The notes under the pieces: model-generated
What the model was told of the DNA's origin: nothing
Database searches by the model: none
Seen by the model: only the letters and a program-made list of their open reading frames with translations
Translations under genes and position numbers: made by a program
Assembly (NCBI GenBank): GCA_023395255.1
Contig: JAEWZN010000010.1
Span: 248,001-312,000 of the forward strand
DNA: 64,000 nt
Reading direction: 5' to 3'
Source of the DNA: Deferribacteres bacterium
Lineage (GTDB): Bacteria > Chrysiogenota > Deferribacteres > Deferribacterales > Geovibrionaceae
Part shown: one piece after another, positions 44,796 to 54,766 of the stretch
Position numbering within the stretch: position 1 is the stretch's first letter
Layout: every line of letters starts with the position of its first letter

Positions 44796-47083
44796 TAGAG
44801 ACAATAAGACAGTTTATAAGAAACACTAAGCCTTTGTACCTTATCATAGGCGCGGCGCTTTTTATTATGCTTTTCACCTTCGGCAGCGTTCTGGGTTATA
44901 TATACATACTCAGCCGTCAGCTTCCGTCCGTTGAACAGCTTAAGGATTTTCAGTACGACAGACCCACAATAATATATGACCGCAACGGCGACCCCATCGC
45001 AGAACTGGGTACGGAAAGACGTTATCCCATATCCATAAAGGAAATGCCGGACTACATGTGGCAGGCAGTTGTTGCAGTTGAGGATGCCAGATTCTTCGAG
45101 CACGGCGGCGTGGATATGATGGGTATTATGCGTGCCTTTGTATCCAACGTGAAGGCAGGAAGGGTTGTTGAAGGGGGCAGTACGCTTACCCAGCAGCTTG
45201 TGAAGATAATCTATCTCACTCCTGAGAAAAAGCTTAAGCGTAAAATAAAAGAGGCAATCCTCGCCTACCGTCTTGATAACTTCCTTGAAAAGGAGGAGAT
45301 ACTGGAAATGTATCTCAATCAGGTGTATTTCGGCAGGGGTGCATACGGCGTTGAGGCCGCAGCCGCGAACTACTTCGGCAAAAAAGCTTCCGAGCTCACT
45401 CTGGCCGAGGCGGCCATGATAGCCGGAATACCCAAAGCACCGGGAATTTACGCTCCGCATATCAGCATGGAAAAGGCAGTGAGCCGCAGAAACCATGTTC
45501 TCTACAGGCTTTTTGAAACGGGCTACGTAACAGAGGATGTTTACAGAAAAGCCGCAGATGAAAAGGTCAGAATAATAGACAAGATAAAGCCGAAAAACTC
45601 ATATGCCGGTTATTTTACTGACATGGTTGTGAAATTCATCAAGGACGAGCTTAAAGACGAGGAGCCTGAAAACGGCGGTTACAGGGTTTACACAACTCTG
45701 GATCTCGATTTGCAGAAAAATGCCGAAACAGCCATCAAAAGCAATATTCTCCGTCTTAATAAAGAGCTTGGCTACTCCGGCGACATAGCTCTGTTTGAAG
45801 AAAAGAGCGGTGAAAGCACAGATGAGCGTAAGGCAAGGCTTGATGAAATCCTTAAAGAGGAGAGGCCGTATATCCTTTCCATGGGCTTTCAGCGTGCCCT
45901 TGTGACCAAGGTTGAGAAAAATCAGGCGGAAATACTTCTGGCTGACCGTTCAAAAGGCATTCTCCGCCTCAATGACAATAAGTGGGCAAGACCCAGAGGC
46001 GGAAGTTATTCGCGCCTTACGGATTTCGCCACTATCATAAAGAAGAACTCAGTAATCTTTGTTTCTGAAGTGAACAAGGGGAACGGTTACTACGAAATAG
46101 AGACCGACCCTGATCTGGAAAGTGCGCTGATCTCAATCGAGCCGGACACAGGGGCGATCCTCGCTGTCACAGGCGGGTTTGAATATTCAAAATCCATGTT
46201 CAACAGGGCCGTTCAGGCGAAACGTCAGGTGGGCAGTCTCTTCAAGCCCATAGTCTATTCCGCCGCACTTGAGAACGGCTATAACGTAATGACGGAAACC
46301 TATGATGCTCCTGTGGTAAAGCCCATGGAGGAAGAGGGTGAGTACTGGAAGCCCGAAAACTACTCCGGCAGATTTTACGGCCTGACCACACTTAAGGAAG
46401 CGCTCACACAGTCCAGAAACGTTGTGACAATCAAAATAGCCGAGAAAATAGGCATAGGTACAATACTTTCATACGCTAAAAAATTCGGAATGACGGAACA
46501 CCTCGCGAGGGATCTTTCCATCAGCATAGGCTCCGGCTCCGCTCCGCTCATTGAAATGGTTTACGCATTCAGCGTTTTTCCCAACCTCGGCTACAGGGTT
46601 CAGCCTTACTATGTGACAAAAATAGAGGACGGCAGGGGAAAGCTGATCAGGGAATATAAACCCTCAGGCAAAACAGACGTTATCAAGCCGGAAACAGCGC
46701 AGATAATGACAGAGATTATGGAAAATGTCGTGGAGCAGGGTACAGGCAAAAGGGCACGCATCCTCCACAGACCCACAGGCGGCAAAACAGGCACTACCAA
46801 CGATTTTAAGGATGCGTGGTTTGTGGGCTATCTTCCCAATGTTGTGAGCGGTGTATGGATCGGGTTTGACGATTTCAAAGCCATAGGCCACTCAATGGCA
46901 GGAGCCAGCGCAGCTTTGCCCGCGTGGGTGGACTACATGAACAGATCACTGCGTCAGTTTCCTTATGCCGTTTTCCCTGCTGCGGATAACGTTATGTATT
47001 ACAAAGTCGATACAGGAACCCATAAAATCACGGACAGCTACGCCACGGATTTCAGCTTCGAGCCATACGACGTGACAGAGTGA
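44792..47083 (+). CDS. Class A penicillin-binding protein (PBP1A), bifunctional transglycosylase/transpeptidase
   Basis: One N-terminal membrane helix (about 18-40) anchors a GT51 transglycosylase domain (about 60-235) with [26 protein letters not shown] and [12 protein letters not shown]. The transpeptidase domain (about 400-730) has catalytic serine in RQVGSLFKP (SXXK-type SLFK), then SRN (TQSRNVV) and KTGTTN. It polymerises and crosslinks peptidoglycan. It overlaps uvrB (ATGA) and the kinase gene, so the three are co-transcribed. Confidence 0.95.
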   Translation: MIETIRQFIRNTKPLYLIIGAALFIMLFTFGSVLGYIYILSRQLPSVEQLKDFQYDRPTIIYDRNGDPIAELGTERRYPISIKEMPDYMWQAVVAVEDARFFEHGGVDMMGIMRAFVSNVKAGRVVEGGSTLTQQLVKIIYLTPEKKLKRKIKEAILAYRLDNFLEKEEILEMYLNQVYFGRGAYGVEAAAANYFGKKASELTLAEAAMIAGIPKAPGIYAPHISMEKAVSRRNHVLYRLFETGYVTEDVYRKAADEKVRIIDKIKPKNSYAGYFTDMVVKFIKDELKDEEPENGGYRVYTTLDLDLQKNAETAIKSNILRLNKELGYSGDIALFEEKSGESTDERKARLDEILKEERPYILSMGFQRALVTKVEKNQAEILLADRSKGILRLNDNKWARPRGGSYSRLTDFATIIKKNSVIFVSEVNKGNGYYEIETDPDLESALISIEPDTGAILAVTGGFEYSKSMFNRAVQAKRQVGSLFKPIVYSAALENGYNVMTETYDAPVVKPMEEEGEYWKPENYSGRFYGLTTLKEALTQSRNVVTIKIAEKIGIGTILSYAKKFGMTEHLARDLSISIGSGSAPLIEMVYAFSVFPNLGYRVQPYYVTKIEDGRGKLIREYKPSGKTDVIKPETAQIMTEIMENVVEQGTGKRARILHRPTGGKTGTTNDFKDAWFVGYLPNVVSGVWIGFDDFKAIGHSMAGASAALPAWVDYMNRSLRQFPYAVFPAADNVMYYKVDTGTHKITDSYATDFSFEPYDVTE

Positions 47084-48054
47084 TGACTCCCCACAAAAAA
47101 TTCGAGGATGTGCCTTTCGCTTTCTTTTCTGTTTCAAGGGAGGGGAAAGTGAAATCAGCGAATTTTCAGGCGGAACTGCTCATGGATGAGATGTCCGCCT
47201 TCGGCATACGCAGGTTCGGTGAGTTCCTTCTGGGCAAAATAAACGGGGATAACCTTGTTTTCAAAACTCCAAGAGGAACTTACGGGATAAAAGTGATCTC
47301 CTCCCGCAAGGATTACGAATTTTTTGTGATAGCCCTCGATGAGTTCAACCAGCCCCTTGGGGATATTATGGATATATCCTCACTTCAGCATGAGATAAAA
47401 AACCCCCTGACAGTCATAGACGGCACAGCGCAGATCATAGCCGCCAAGGCGAAGAATGAGTACATCGAGAAATGCGCAGGGATCATACAGAAAGAGAGCG
47501 GCAGGATAAAATCTATCCTCGGCAACATACACATACTTAGCGAAATGACTGTGAAGTTTGATGAAATAGATGTTGAAAGCTTCATAAGCGAACTGAGGGA
47601 CGGAATAAAAATTGTTTACTCCCGCATAGAGCTCCGCTTCCGTGTTCTGCGCAACCTGAGAACAATCAGGGCTGACAGGGAAAAGCTGTTCATGGCATTG
47701 TCCAATATACTCAAAAACGCCTGCGAGGCGCAGTCGGAAGGGGATATTGAGGTGGAGATCTCCATCGACCCAACCATAAAGTATATGGACAAGGAGATGG
47801 ATAAGGCCTGTTCCATGCTCCGCATAGTTATCTCCGACTCCGGCCCCGGAATGGAAGAGCAGGTGCTGGAGAGGCTGTTCACCCCGTTTTTCACCACGAA
47901 GAACAAGGGTACAGGTCTTGGGCTCATAATAGCCAGAGAAGCCATAGATAAGCACCACGGGCGCATAGAGGTGAACTCCGTGAAAGGGAAAGGGACGGAC
48001 TTTATTGTCTACATCCCCTCGCGCATGCACCCTGACAGCGAAAAAAGCGGCTAG
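47083..48054 (+). CDS. Soluble NtrB-like sensor histidine kinase
   Basis: Without membrane helices, this 323-residue kinase has a short PAS-like N-terminus (about 1-95, VPFAFFSVSREGKV), H-box LQHEIKNPLTVIDG (histidine about 105), N-box NILKNACEAQ (about 212), and G-boxes DSGPGMEEQ and GTGLGLIIA. It should be a cytoplasmic kinase for an unidentified response regulator not in the adjacent genes. The start overlaps the PBP stop by one base; a GTG one codon earlier is also possible. Its stop shares the CTAG palindrome with the stop of the convergent CheW gene. Confidence 0.85.
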   Translation: MTPHKKFEDVPFAFFSVSREGKVKSANFQAELLMDEMSAFGIRRFGEFLLGKINGDNLVFKTPRGTYGIKVISSRKDYEFFVIALDEFNQPLGDIMDISSLQHEIKNPLTVIDGTAQIIAAKAKNEYIEKCAGIIQKESGRIKSILGNIHILSEMTVKFDEIDVESFISELRDGIKIVYSRIELRFRVLRNLRTIRADREKLFMALSNILKNACEAQSEGDIEVEISIDPTIKYMDKEMDKACSMLRIVISDSGPGMEEQVLERLFTPFFTTKNKGTGLGLIIAREAIDKHHGRIEVNSVKGKGTDFIVYIPSRMHPDSEKSG

Positions 48055-49313
48055 AGCATATCACGCAGTGCGGCTATTATGCCGTCCGGTTTAAGCACAA
48101 GCAGCATCTCCTTCTGGCCTGATTTCGGGTCAGGCTTCACTATACAGTCAGTATATTTTGAATTTTCAAGTATGTGCTCGCTCCTGTCCACTCTTGAGTT
48201 GGGGACTTCGGGTATCTCTCCCAGAGCGTCAACCACAAGGCCGAACCTATCTTTTCCTGTGGTGAGTATTATTATCTGAGTTTCAGAATCCATTTCCTTT
48301 TCAGGCATTTCAAGAAGTGAGCGTATGTCCACTACAAGGAGCGGAACATCCTGATAGATTATGCGCCCCTTGACAAAGCGCCTGTTGCCGGGAACATGGG
48401 TCAGCCCGTCCGGGTCAATTGCTTCCACAACATGCTTAACATCGACCCCCAGCCATTTTGTGCCTATGAAAAAGGTTGCCGCCTCAAGGCAGTCCATGCC
48501 TGTTTTGTCGCTGGAAACCTGTATGTTCATATCGCGCCTGCGCACCTTAACACCTGCTGTGTCGGATATTTTGGCAAGGGGCATGAACACAAGGCCTATA
48601 ACGTCATTCACGTAGCCGTCTTCCGTTTTGTACTCCCTGTAGCCTGATGAGGTGTGCGCACCGACTGCGTAGCAATAACCGTTGTACTCAACAATTTTTG
48701 ATGTCCCCTCACCGGCGGGAAGGCTGAAAAGCTCCTTATCCGTGTATATTATGTCACCGGGTTTGAGTTCCGGGTCTGTGGAGCTGATGACCATCCTCTG
48801 CCTGTCGGCAAATACGCCGAAACAGCCCTCCGGTATGCGCCCCTTTTCATCTCTGGGCAGGGAATCGTTCAGCATTCCCCTGAACTGAGGCTCGCTGTCA
48901 AATACTATGCCTATTCCGCCTACCGTCTTCCTGCCGTTTTCCGGTGCGAGTATCGCCGCTCCGTAGATGTAGGTATGTCTGTTAGAGTAGAGCTCGGTGA
49001 CTGAAAACGGGGAGACTGTGTACTTCTGGCTGTCTTTCAGTGCCAGAGTCTGCCTTGCCCATTCCTTTGTGAGCACTGTGCCCACTAGGTATTCATCCGC
49101 CTGATTTGAGACAGCGGTTATTTTTCCTGTTCCGTCATAGACGAAGAGGTTTGAGTAAACAGTGTAAAGTCCGTTGATGTATGAAAGTATGGAGGCTATC
49201 TTTGCCCGATCCTCTGAATTAGGGGAGGGCGTGGCAGAGAGGATGCGGCGGAATGCTGAGGTCAGCGCCCACCAGCGGCAGTCATTGGCGCGCTCATAAA
49301 GGTTCCTGTCCAT
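48051..49313 (-). CDS. C-terminal part of the split gene: Cache-like segment and CheW domain
   Basis: The 420 residues following the amber codon from the first ATG. Residues about 45-255 resemble a Cache sensor segment (YSNLFVYDGTGKITAVSNQA). Residues about 275-420 form the CheW adaptor fold (FIGTKWLGVDVKHVVEAID, VDIRSLLEMPE, DRFGLVVDALGEI). CheW couples receptors to CheA. Independent start at 49313 is possible, but no strong ribosome-binding site precedes it. Confidence 0.7.
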   Translation of the reverse strand: MDRNLYERANDCRWWALTSAFRRILSATPSPNSEDRAKIASILSYINGLYTVYSNLFVYDGTGKITAVSNQADEYLVGTVLTKEWARQTLALKDSQKYTVSPFSVTELYSNRHTYIYGAAILAPENGRKTVGGIGIVFDSEPQFRGMLNDSLPRDEKGRIPEGCFGVFADRQRMVISSTDPELKPGDIIYTDKELFSLPAGEGTSKIVEYNGYCYAVGAHTSSGYREYKTEDGYVNDVIGLVFMPLAKISDTAGVKVRRRDMNIQVSSDKTGMDCLEAATFFIGTKWLGVDVKHVVEAIDPDGLTHVPGNRRFVKGRIIYQDVPLLVVDIRSLLEMPEKEMDSETQIIILTTGKDRFGLVVDALGEIPEVPNSRVDRSEHILENSKYTDCIVKPDPKSGQKEMLLVLKPDGIIAALRDML

Positions 49314-49340
49314 TATGTCCGCCGCCAGAGCCGCCCAGAA

Positions 49341-50651
49341 CTACACATTGCCGAGAATTGAGTCCACTACTGTTTCGTGAAGGTTGCCTATGGACTTTTC
49401 AAACACGCTTTTTGTGCGTGCTCCTGCGTCTGACACGCTCCAGAGGAGTATCTTGGAGCGAGGATCGTTCCCTTTTACATTGCCGTTCCATACCGTGCGT
49501 TCAAGCTCTCCCTGAATCTTGTCCGCCTGAATGGGGATGCTGCGGAGCTCCTCGGAGAAGAGGCGGGGATCGCTCATTACCGCTTCCATTATTCTGCGGT
49601 CAATGCTTTCGCGTCTGCCGTTTGAGGATGAAAACGCATGCTCAATGGGCATCATCACATGCCCGTACCAGCCAAGGCCGAAGAAGCCCTGATACCCTTT
49701 GGTGGGGCATGTTTTGGCTATGTATTTTCTGCCTGCGAATTTGACTATGCCGTAGGATTCCCCACTGACCATTTCAACCGGAGCGCCTATGGGAAGCTGA
49801 TAAGGATCAGAACTGGCTATTACCTTCCCCTCGCTGTCCAGTATGGATATTACCGACCACTCGTCCCCGGTTTTCAGCTTGCGGAAGATCTCCTTCATTT
49901 CGTCCTGAAACTTGAAACAGAGGCATAAAACACCCAGATAACGGAGGTTTGCCCCGTCTGTCACCCTGTATGCATATATAAGCGATTTTTCATGTGCGGG
50001 CAGAATATCGGAGTATCTGAAAACCTCCACAAATTCATCCTTTGTGGTGAGAGCTTCTTTTATCAGCGGATCAGCGGATTTTGTTACTTTGTTGTTTTTA
50101 TCAAGCTGAACAATGAGATTCCCCTCAGTGTCCAGAAGGACTATATTGAAATAAACAGAGTATTTGGAAACATATTCAGCAAACCGCTCCTGAATGCGGG
50201 CAGTCATCTCCTCCCTGATTCTTGTGCGGTTTATCTGTTCTTCATCCCCGGCGGGCATCTTTCTCAGTTCTTCTGCTTTAAGTATGTACTCCCTGACATC
50301 ATCGTCCGTGGCGAGAAAACCTATATCCGCCGTGCGCTCAAACAGGTTTCTTATGAGAATGTCCACTGCCACCTGAGCCTTTGCGCCTATCTCCCGCACT
50401 GTTTTATCCAGAAGCTCAAGCCCAAGCTGGCTGAGGAGTTCGCAGGTGAGGTGGCGGAAGCCTTCGCGGGTTCCGGTCATGTCCGTTCCTGTGCCGCTTA
50501 TCTTGCCCAGAATGCTTAAGAGATCCCACTGACCGCCGAGAGTGCGCAGTTCTTCCCTGTACTCCTCGACCCCTGCCATGTAGCTTATGAGCCCCATGAG
50601 TTCCTTTGGGATGAGAACATCTTTATAGGTAACTGTATTTTGGACTGACAT
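49341..50651 (-). CDS. N-terminal part of the split gene: sensor region
   Basis: The 436 residues before the amber codon. It begins MSVQNTVTYKDVLIPKEL, with a helical region to about 190, then a Cache-like domain (about 190-345: YFNIVLLDTEGNLIVQLDKN, SVISILDSEGKVIASS). No membrane helix or CheW domain is contained, so alone it lacks its output part. Confidence 0.65.
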   Translation of the reverse strand: MSVQNTVTYKDVLIPKELMGLISYMAGVEEYREELRTLGGQWDLLSILGKISGTGTDMTGTREGFRHLTCELLSQLGLELLDKTVREIGAKAQVAVDILIRNLFERTADIGFLATDDDVREYILKAEELRKMPAGDEEQINRTRIREEMTARIQERFAEYVSKYSVYFNIVLLDTEGNLIVQLDKNNKVTKSADPLIKEALTTKDEFVEVFRYSDILPAHEKSLIYAYRVTDGANLRYLGVLCLCFKFQDEMKEIFRKLKTGDEWSVISILDSEGKVIASSDPYQLPIGAPVEMVSGESYGIVKFAGRKYIAKTCPTKGYQGFFGLGWYGHVMMPIEHAFSSSNGRRESIDRRIMEAVMSDPRLFSEELRSIPIQADKIQGELERTVWNGNVKGNDPRSKILLWSVSDAGARTKSVFEKSIGNLHETVVDSILGNV

Positions 50652-50818
50652 ACTGATTTTCCCCGTTTTGGAACAGATTTAATTCCATTGGGACAAGCAA
50701 GAGATGTGCCTTAATAAATAAATCGAATAGTATGAAAATTTTGTTACATGACAATGCTTAAGAATAATTATTAATTATGCTTAATGAAGCTGATTAAAAA
50801 TAAGGCATATATTGTGGA

Positions 50819-51901
50819 TTAATTAATCGATGCGCCGCTGCTTCCGCTGGCGGAAAACACAGCGGGAGCTGCACTTTCCCTCGCTTCCGTAACCACTCTG
50901 CGGATAAATTCCAGCTTTCTGTAGACCATGTGTTTGATAACAAATGGGTAGGCATCAAACTTGCCCACGCTTCTGTTCAGGGCGTTCATTGCCACTGCCA
51001 GTTCCATCCATTTGGCGAAAATTTGGCGGAAGTTGTCCCTGCGGAACTCAAGCTTAAGCACGTTGAATGACACAGCGGTTTCGAGGGCATCGTTCATGTG
51101 GAGATAATGCGCCCATGTCTCCGCCCAGTCCTCAAGGGGGTGCATGCTGGCGTATGCGCTTATGTGGTACTCCTGCCAGTCGGCTCTGGGGCCGTTTTCA
51201 TAGTAATTTTTCAGGGAGATGTCGTAATCCCAGTAAGGGTTGCCGAAAAGTGAGGTGAACTCAGCCTCCCAGTGCGTGTTCTGAATCAGGCGCATCCAGT
51301 AGTAATGCCCTATTTCGTGGCGGAAATGCCCAAGGTTTGTGCGGTAGCGCTCATTCATTTCCTCCCGCACCGCTACCCTGTATTCGGGATCGGCTTCTGC
51401 TGCGTTTATGGTTATAACGCCGCTGTTGTGACCTGTGTAGATATGCTCTTCCGAAACAAGCGGGTTGGAGCGTCTGTCCTCAAGGAAATCGAACACAAGC
51501 CCCTGTTCGGGGTTCTCCTCCCTTGTTTCAAAGGTGAGCCTGTTGTTGAGAAGGTTGTAGATCATCCGCTTTTTTGCATCTTCCAGAATACGCCAGCGTT
51601 TGACATTTTTCGGAATGCTCAGGTGTGGGATCATCCTTGTAAGGCGGCAGCTTACGCACTCATCATGACTGTCGTCCTCCGCTATCAGCCAGTTGCAGGA
51701 GAGCACATTCTCCGGCCTGTGCTCGCAGAGGCGGAAACGCGGGCCTGATTCTCCCGCTTCCGTAACAAAGCCGTCCTTGGCATTCTGAATGGTGAACATG
51801 CGTAAAGTTGCCGGGTCAAAACCCAGATCCTGTTCGCAGTTCAGGCATTTTGTGTTGTCAAAAAAAATCTCCGCCCCGCAGGAGCAGTGGAATCTTTTCA
51901 T
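50819..51901 (-). CDS. Putative zinc-binding metallopeptidase with N-terminal zinc ribbon
   Basis: A zinc ribbon at the N-terminus (FHCSCGAEIFFDNTKCLNCE, about 3-22) precedes a metallopeptidase-like domain with HEXXH-type HEIGHYYW (about 204-211) and downstream EDWAETWAHYLHM that may supply a third ligand (about 255). This fits the putative zinc-binding metallopeptidase family (Peptidase_Mx). It overlaps the alpha-E gene by four bases and ends the three-gene operon. The substrate is unknown; a peptide made or modified by the ATP-grasp partner is a reasonable guess. Confidence 0.82.
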   Translation of the reverse strand: MKRFHCSCGAEIFFDNTKCLNCEQDLGFDPATLRMFTIQNAKDGFVTEAGESGPRFRLCEHRPENVLSCNWLIAEDDSHDECVSCRLTRMIPHLSIPKNVKRWRILEDAKKRMIYNLLNNRLTFETREENPEQGLVFDFLEDRRSNPLVSEEHIYTGHNSGVITINAAEADPEYRVAVREEMNERYRTNLGHFRHEIGHYYWMRLIQNTHWEAEFTSLFGNPYWDYDISLKNYYENGPRADWQEYHISAYASMHPLEDWAETWAHYLHMNDALETAVSFNVLKLEFRRDNFRQIFAKWMELAVAMNALNRSVGKFDAYPFVIKHMVYRKLEFIRRVVTEARESAAPAVFSASGSSGASIN

Positions 51902-52836
51902 CCGGCAAGTTCCGAGTTAAACCATGTGGCTGATATTGCGCTGTCTATATCGTAAAGCTCTATCTGTATTTCATCCATGAATCTGTGTATTTCCATTTCG
52001 CCCGCTCCGTCCGGTGAGAAGTCCCTCAGCTTCTGGAGCAGCATATTTATTTTTCCGCGCACAGCGTAGCAGTTGGGCAGCCTGGTGGCCAGAAGTTCCA
52101 GCGAGTCCGCGCAGAATTTTACCGAACGCGGGAATCGGGCATCTTTTAGCAGGAAGCGGATAACCTCCGTACCGACAATCTGTCTTTTCACTTCCTGTCT
52201 GTACATCTGGTATGCGCTGAGGGTTTTCAGCAGGTTCATCCAGACTATTCCTTCCAGACTGCGCATCTTTTTCAGGCTGTTTTCAGACAGCAGCAGAGCT
52301 CCGGCATCAACTATTCTTGTTGTGGTATCTGCCCTTTCTATAAGCCGCCCAAGGTGAAGGAACGTGTGGGTGTGGTTTCTGCTGAGTCCTCCGGCGAGTA
52401 TCCCCTCAAGCCTCTGCCCGCTGTGTACTATGCGGGTGAGGAGCTGGTAGCGCCCGCTGCGGGATAATATCGTATCTTTATCTGTTTTCGCAAGGATATA
52501 TATTTCATTAACAACCTCCCATGCCTCCCTCGGAAGTATGTCCCGGCTGGTGCGGGCATTTTCTCTGGCCATGGAGAGGGAAGAGAGCAGGGAACCCATA
52601 TGTCTCTGATCGGTCAGCAGAAAGGAGGTTACATTCTGCTCATTCATTTCATCGTACATGCTGCCGAAAGTTTCCTCGGAGCCCGTTATTTTCAGCAGAC
52701 TGTGCCAGCCGACATCAGTGCCCTTCGGCATATCAAGCAGAAGGCTTGTGTAGACATTTACAAGCTTTGCCGTGTTTTCCGTGCGTTCCATATATCTTCC
52801 GAGCCAGTAGACCCTGTTTGCAACCTTTGAAAGCAT
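51898..52836 (-). CDS. Alpha-E domain protein
   Basis: A 312-residue all-helical protein of the alpha-E (COG2307) family: start MLSKVANRVYWLGRYMERTE, then ENARTSRDILPREAWEVVNE (about 93-112) and HLGRLIERADTTTRI (about 172-186). The family always travels with a circularly permuted ATP-grasp protein, which precedes it by one base here. Biochemical role unknown; proposed to act in peptide-tag synthesis or modification. Confidence 0.9.
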   Translation of the reverse strand: MLSKVANRVYWLGRYMERTENTAKLVNVYTSLLLDMPKGTDVGWHSLLKITGSEETFGSMYDEMNEQNVTSFLLTDQRHMGSLLSSLSMARENARTSRDILPREAWEVVNEIYILAKTDKDTILSRSGRYQLLTRIVHSGQRLEGILAGGLSRNHTHTFLHLGRLIERADTTTRIVDAGALLLSENSLKKMRSLEGIVWMNLLKTLSAYQMYRQEVKRQIVGTEVIRFLLKDARFPRSVKFCADSLELLATRLPNCYAVRGKINMLLQKLRDFSPDGAGEMEIHRFMDEIQIELYDIDSAISATWFNSELAG

Positions 52837-52837
52837 G

Positions 52838-54286
52838 CTACACCTCCTCCTCTATGACCCAGGTGTCCTTGCTGCCGCCCCCCTGCGAGGAGTTGACAAC
52901 CAGAGAGCCCTTTTTGAGAGCCACACGGGTAAGTCCGCCTGCGGTGACATATGTTCCGGAACCCTGTAATATGAACGGGCGGAGGTCAATGTGGCGGCCG
53001 TCTATACCGTCTTCCGTGAGGGTAGGGGTGACCGAGAGGTTCAGCGTAGGCTGGGCGATGTAGTTTCTTGGGTTCTGCTGTATAAGCTCCCGGAAGGTTT
53101 CGACCTGCTCCTTTGTGGAGTGGGGGCCCACAAGCATGCCGTAGCCGCCGGATTCGTTTGCGGGCTTGACCACAAGCTCCGCAAGGTGTTCAAGCACATA
53201 CTTCATATGGTCTTCCCTGCGGCAGAGATATGTTTCAACATTGGGGATAAGCGGCTCCTCACCGAGATAAAAGCGTATCATATCCGGCACATAGGCATAC
53301 ACTACCTTATCATCCGCCACGCCGGTTCCCGGAGCGTTGGCTATTGCCACATTACCCGCCTTCCATGCACGCATGAGCCCCGGCACACCGAGGGCAGAGT
53401 CGCTCCTGAACACTTCCGGATCGAGGAAGTCGTCATCTATCCTGCGATATATCACATCCACAGGAGCAAGCCCCTCTATGGTTTTCATGTATACCCTGTT
53501 ATCGTCACTGACGTGCAGATCTGTTCCTTCCACAAGCTCAGCGCCCATCTGCTGAGCAAGGAAGGCGTGTTCGAAATATGCTGAGTTGAATATTCCCGGC
53601 GTGAGCACCACAATCTCAGGGTTTGACGCTCCGGCGGGTGCCATGGAGGTGAGCATGTCGAACAGCTTGGACGGATAGTCGTCCACAGGTATGATATTTA
53701 TATCTTTGAATAATTCGGGGAAAACCCTTTTGGTTATCTTGCGGTTTTCAAGCATATAGGAAACACCGGAGGGAACACGGAGGTTATCCTCCAGAACATA
53801 CATGGTTCCGCTCTGGTCACGCACAAGATCGCTTCCGCATATGTTTGCCCATGCGCCGTGGGCAGGTGTCATGCCTATGCACTCGCGGCGGAAGTTGCGG
53901 GAGGTGGATATAACATCCTCCGGGATTATTCCTGCCTTTATCACTTCCTGCTTGTTGTACAGGTCATTGATGAACATATTCAGAACTTTCAGCCTCTGGG
54001 AGAGGCCGTCGGATATTTTTTTCCACTCATCGCCGCACATAACGCGCGGGATGATGTCAAACGGCATGGCACGGTCTATATTTGTCCCTTCCCCGTAAAC
54101 GGTGAAGGTTATGCCCAGTTCAACTATCGCGGCCTCGGCTGTTTTCTTGCGGGTGTATATGTCTCTTGACGAAAGCTTTTTCAGATGCTCGAAAAGTTCT
54201 CTGGAAGCCTTCCGGGGCGTTCCTTTCTTTTCCATTACCTCGTCAAAGAACTGTGACGGGTCATAATCATTCCAGCCGATGGGCAT
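52838..54286 (-). CDS. Circularly permuted ATP-grasp type 2 protein
   Basis: From the ATG at 54286 (AAGGAGGAG upstream) the protein has 482 residues. It carries the COG2308 landmarks: DRAMPFDIIPRVM (about 75-87), ECIGMTPAHGAWANICGSDL (about 134-153), the ATP-grasp core with LEDNLRVPSGVSYMLENR (about 165) and a C-terminal KPANESGGYGMLVG (about 370-383). ATP-grasp enzymes join carboxylates to amines or thiols; this branch is predicted to form peptide bonds, but the product is undescribed. It is the first gene of the operon with the alpha-E and zinc peptidase genes. Confidence 0.92.
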   Translation of the reverse strand: MPIGWNDYDPSQFFDEVMEKKGTPRKASRELFEHLKKLSSRDIYTRKKTAEAAIVELGITFTVYGEGTNIDRAMPFDIIPRVMCGDEWKKISDGLSQRLKVLNMFINDLYNKQEVIKAGIIPEDVISTSRNFRRECIGMTPAHGAWANICGSDLVRDQSGTMYVLEDNLRVPSGVSYMLENRKITKRVFPELFKDINIIPVDDYPSKLFDMLTSMAPAGASNPEIVVLTPGIFNSAYFEHAFLAQQMGAELVEGTDLHVSDDNRVYMKTIEGLAPVDVIYRRIDDDFLDPEVFRSDSALGVPGLMRAWKAGNVAIANAPGTGVADDKVVYAYVPDMIRFYLGEEPLIPNVETYLCRREDHMKYVLEHLAELVVKPANESGGYGMLVGPHSTKEQVETFRELIQQNPRNYIAQPTLNLSVTPTLTEDGIDGRHIDLRPFILQGSGTYVTAGGLTRVALKKGSLVVNSSQGGGSKDTWVIEEEV

Positions 54287-54540
54287 GTCTCCTCCTTGGT
54301 TTGATTCAGATAATCGTACAAACCGCCAACAGGCGGCCTCGGAGACCGTAAGCAAAAAAGAATAAGTGATAAAAGATTATATTTATCTCTTATTCTATTA
54401 CTTTTTAATGTTCTGTGTCAATATCTCGCGCAGTTTCGTTTACGGAACTTTGTAAGCTGATATTCTCCGGGAACGGAGCGCAGGAGCAGGCAGCAAACAC
54501 GGTTGCGGGCTTGTTAATATCTTTAAAATCCCCCTCCGGT

Positions 54541-54558
54541 CCCCCTTTGCAAAGGGGG
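54541..54558. repeat. Palindromic intergenic repeat CCCCCTTTGCAAAGGGGG
   Basis: An 18-bp perfect palindrome following a CCCCCTCC stretch. The same 18 bases recur at 59983-60000, also in an intergenic region. Similar C5T3-A3G5 palindromes are scattered in many bacterial genomes. Confidence 0.8.
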
Positions 54559-54669
54559 AAGCTGTTGCTGATAAGGGTAAACTCCATTTCTTTGTGAAGG
54601 ATGGCTGGGGATGATTTATGAAAATATATACTTTTTAAATTTGAATAGGACTTTGCCAGCAAACGAAAA

Positions 54670-54764
54670 CGCTCCCATGGAAGGGAGCGCACCGTGTGCA
54701 GCGAAGCCCTGCTTTGCAGGGCGCGAGCGTGTATAAAAATCCGGCAGGATGCGCGGATTTTTAT
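54670..54764. repeat. Three-hairpin intergenic repeat, copy 1
   Basis: Hairpin A is CGCTCCC / GGGAGCG (54670-54689), hairpin B GCCCTG-CTTTG-CAGGGC (54706-54722) and hairpin C ATAAAAATCCG / CGGATTTTTAT (54733-54764). Constant linkers stand between them: ACCGTGTGCAGCGAA and GCGAGCGTGT. It abuts the 3' end of the peroxiredoxin gene and could act as its terminator in antisense orientation. The gap 54405-54669 otherwise holds only the 18-bp palindrome. Confidence 0.8.
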
Positions 54765-54766
54765 TG

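Larger units (their letters stand above)
48051..50651 (-). pseudogene. Cache-CheW chemotaxis gene split by an in-frame amber codon
   Basis: Two open frames, 49341-50651 and 48051-49313, lie in the same reading frame and are separated only by a TAG at 49341-49343 and nine sense codons (FWAALAADI) that continue the protein. The whole reads as one coding sequence of about 866 codons: an N-terminal helical region, two Cache-like sensor segments and a C-terminal CheW domain. A single CAG-to-TAG change would explain it. It may be a nonsense mutation, a sequencing error or genuine readthrough. Confidence 0.8.

Noticed and set aside
49341..49343. Amber codon as pyrrolysine
   Set aside because: TAG serves as a normal stop in other genes here, and no pyl genes or methylamine context is present; nonsense mutation is simpler.
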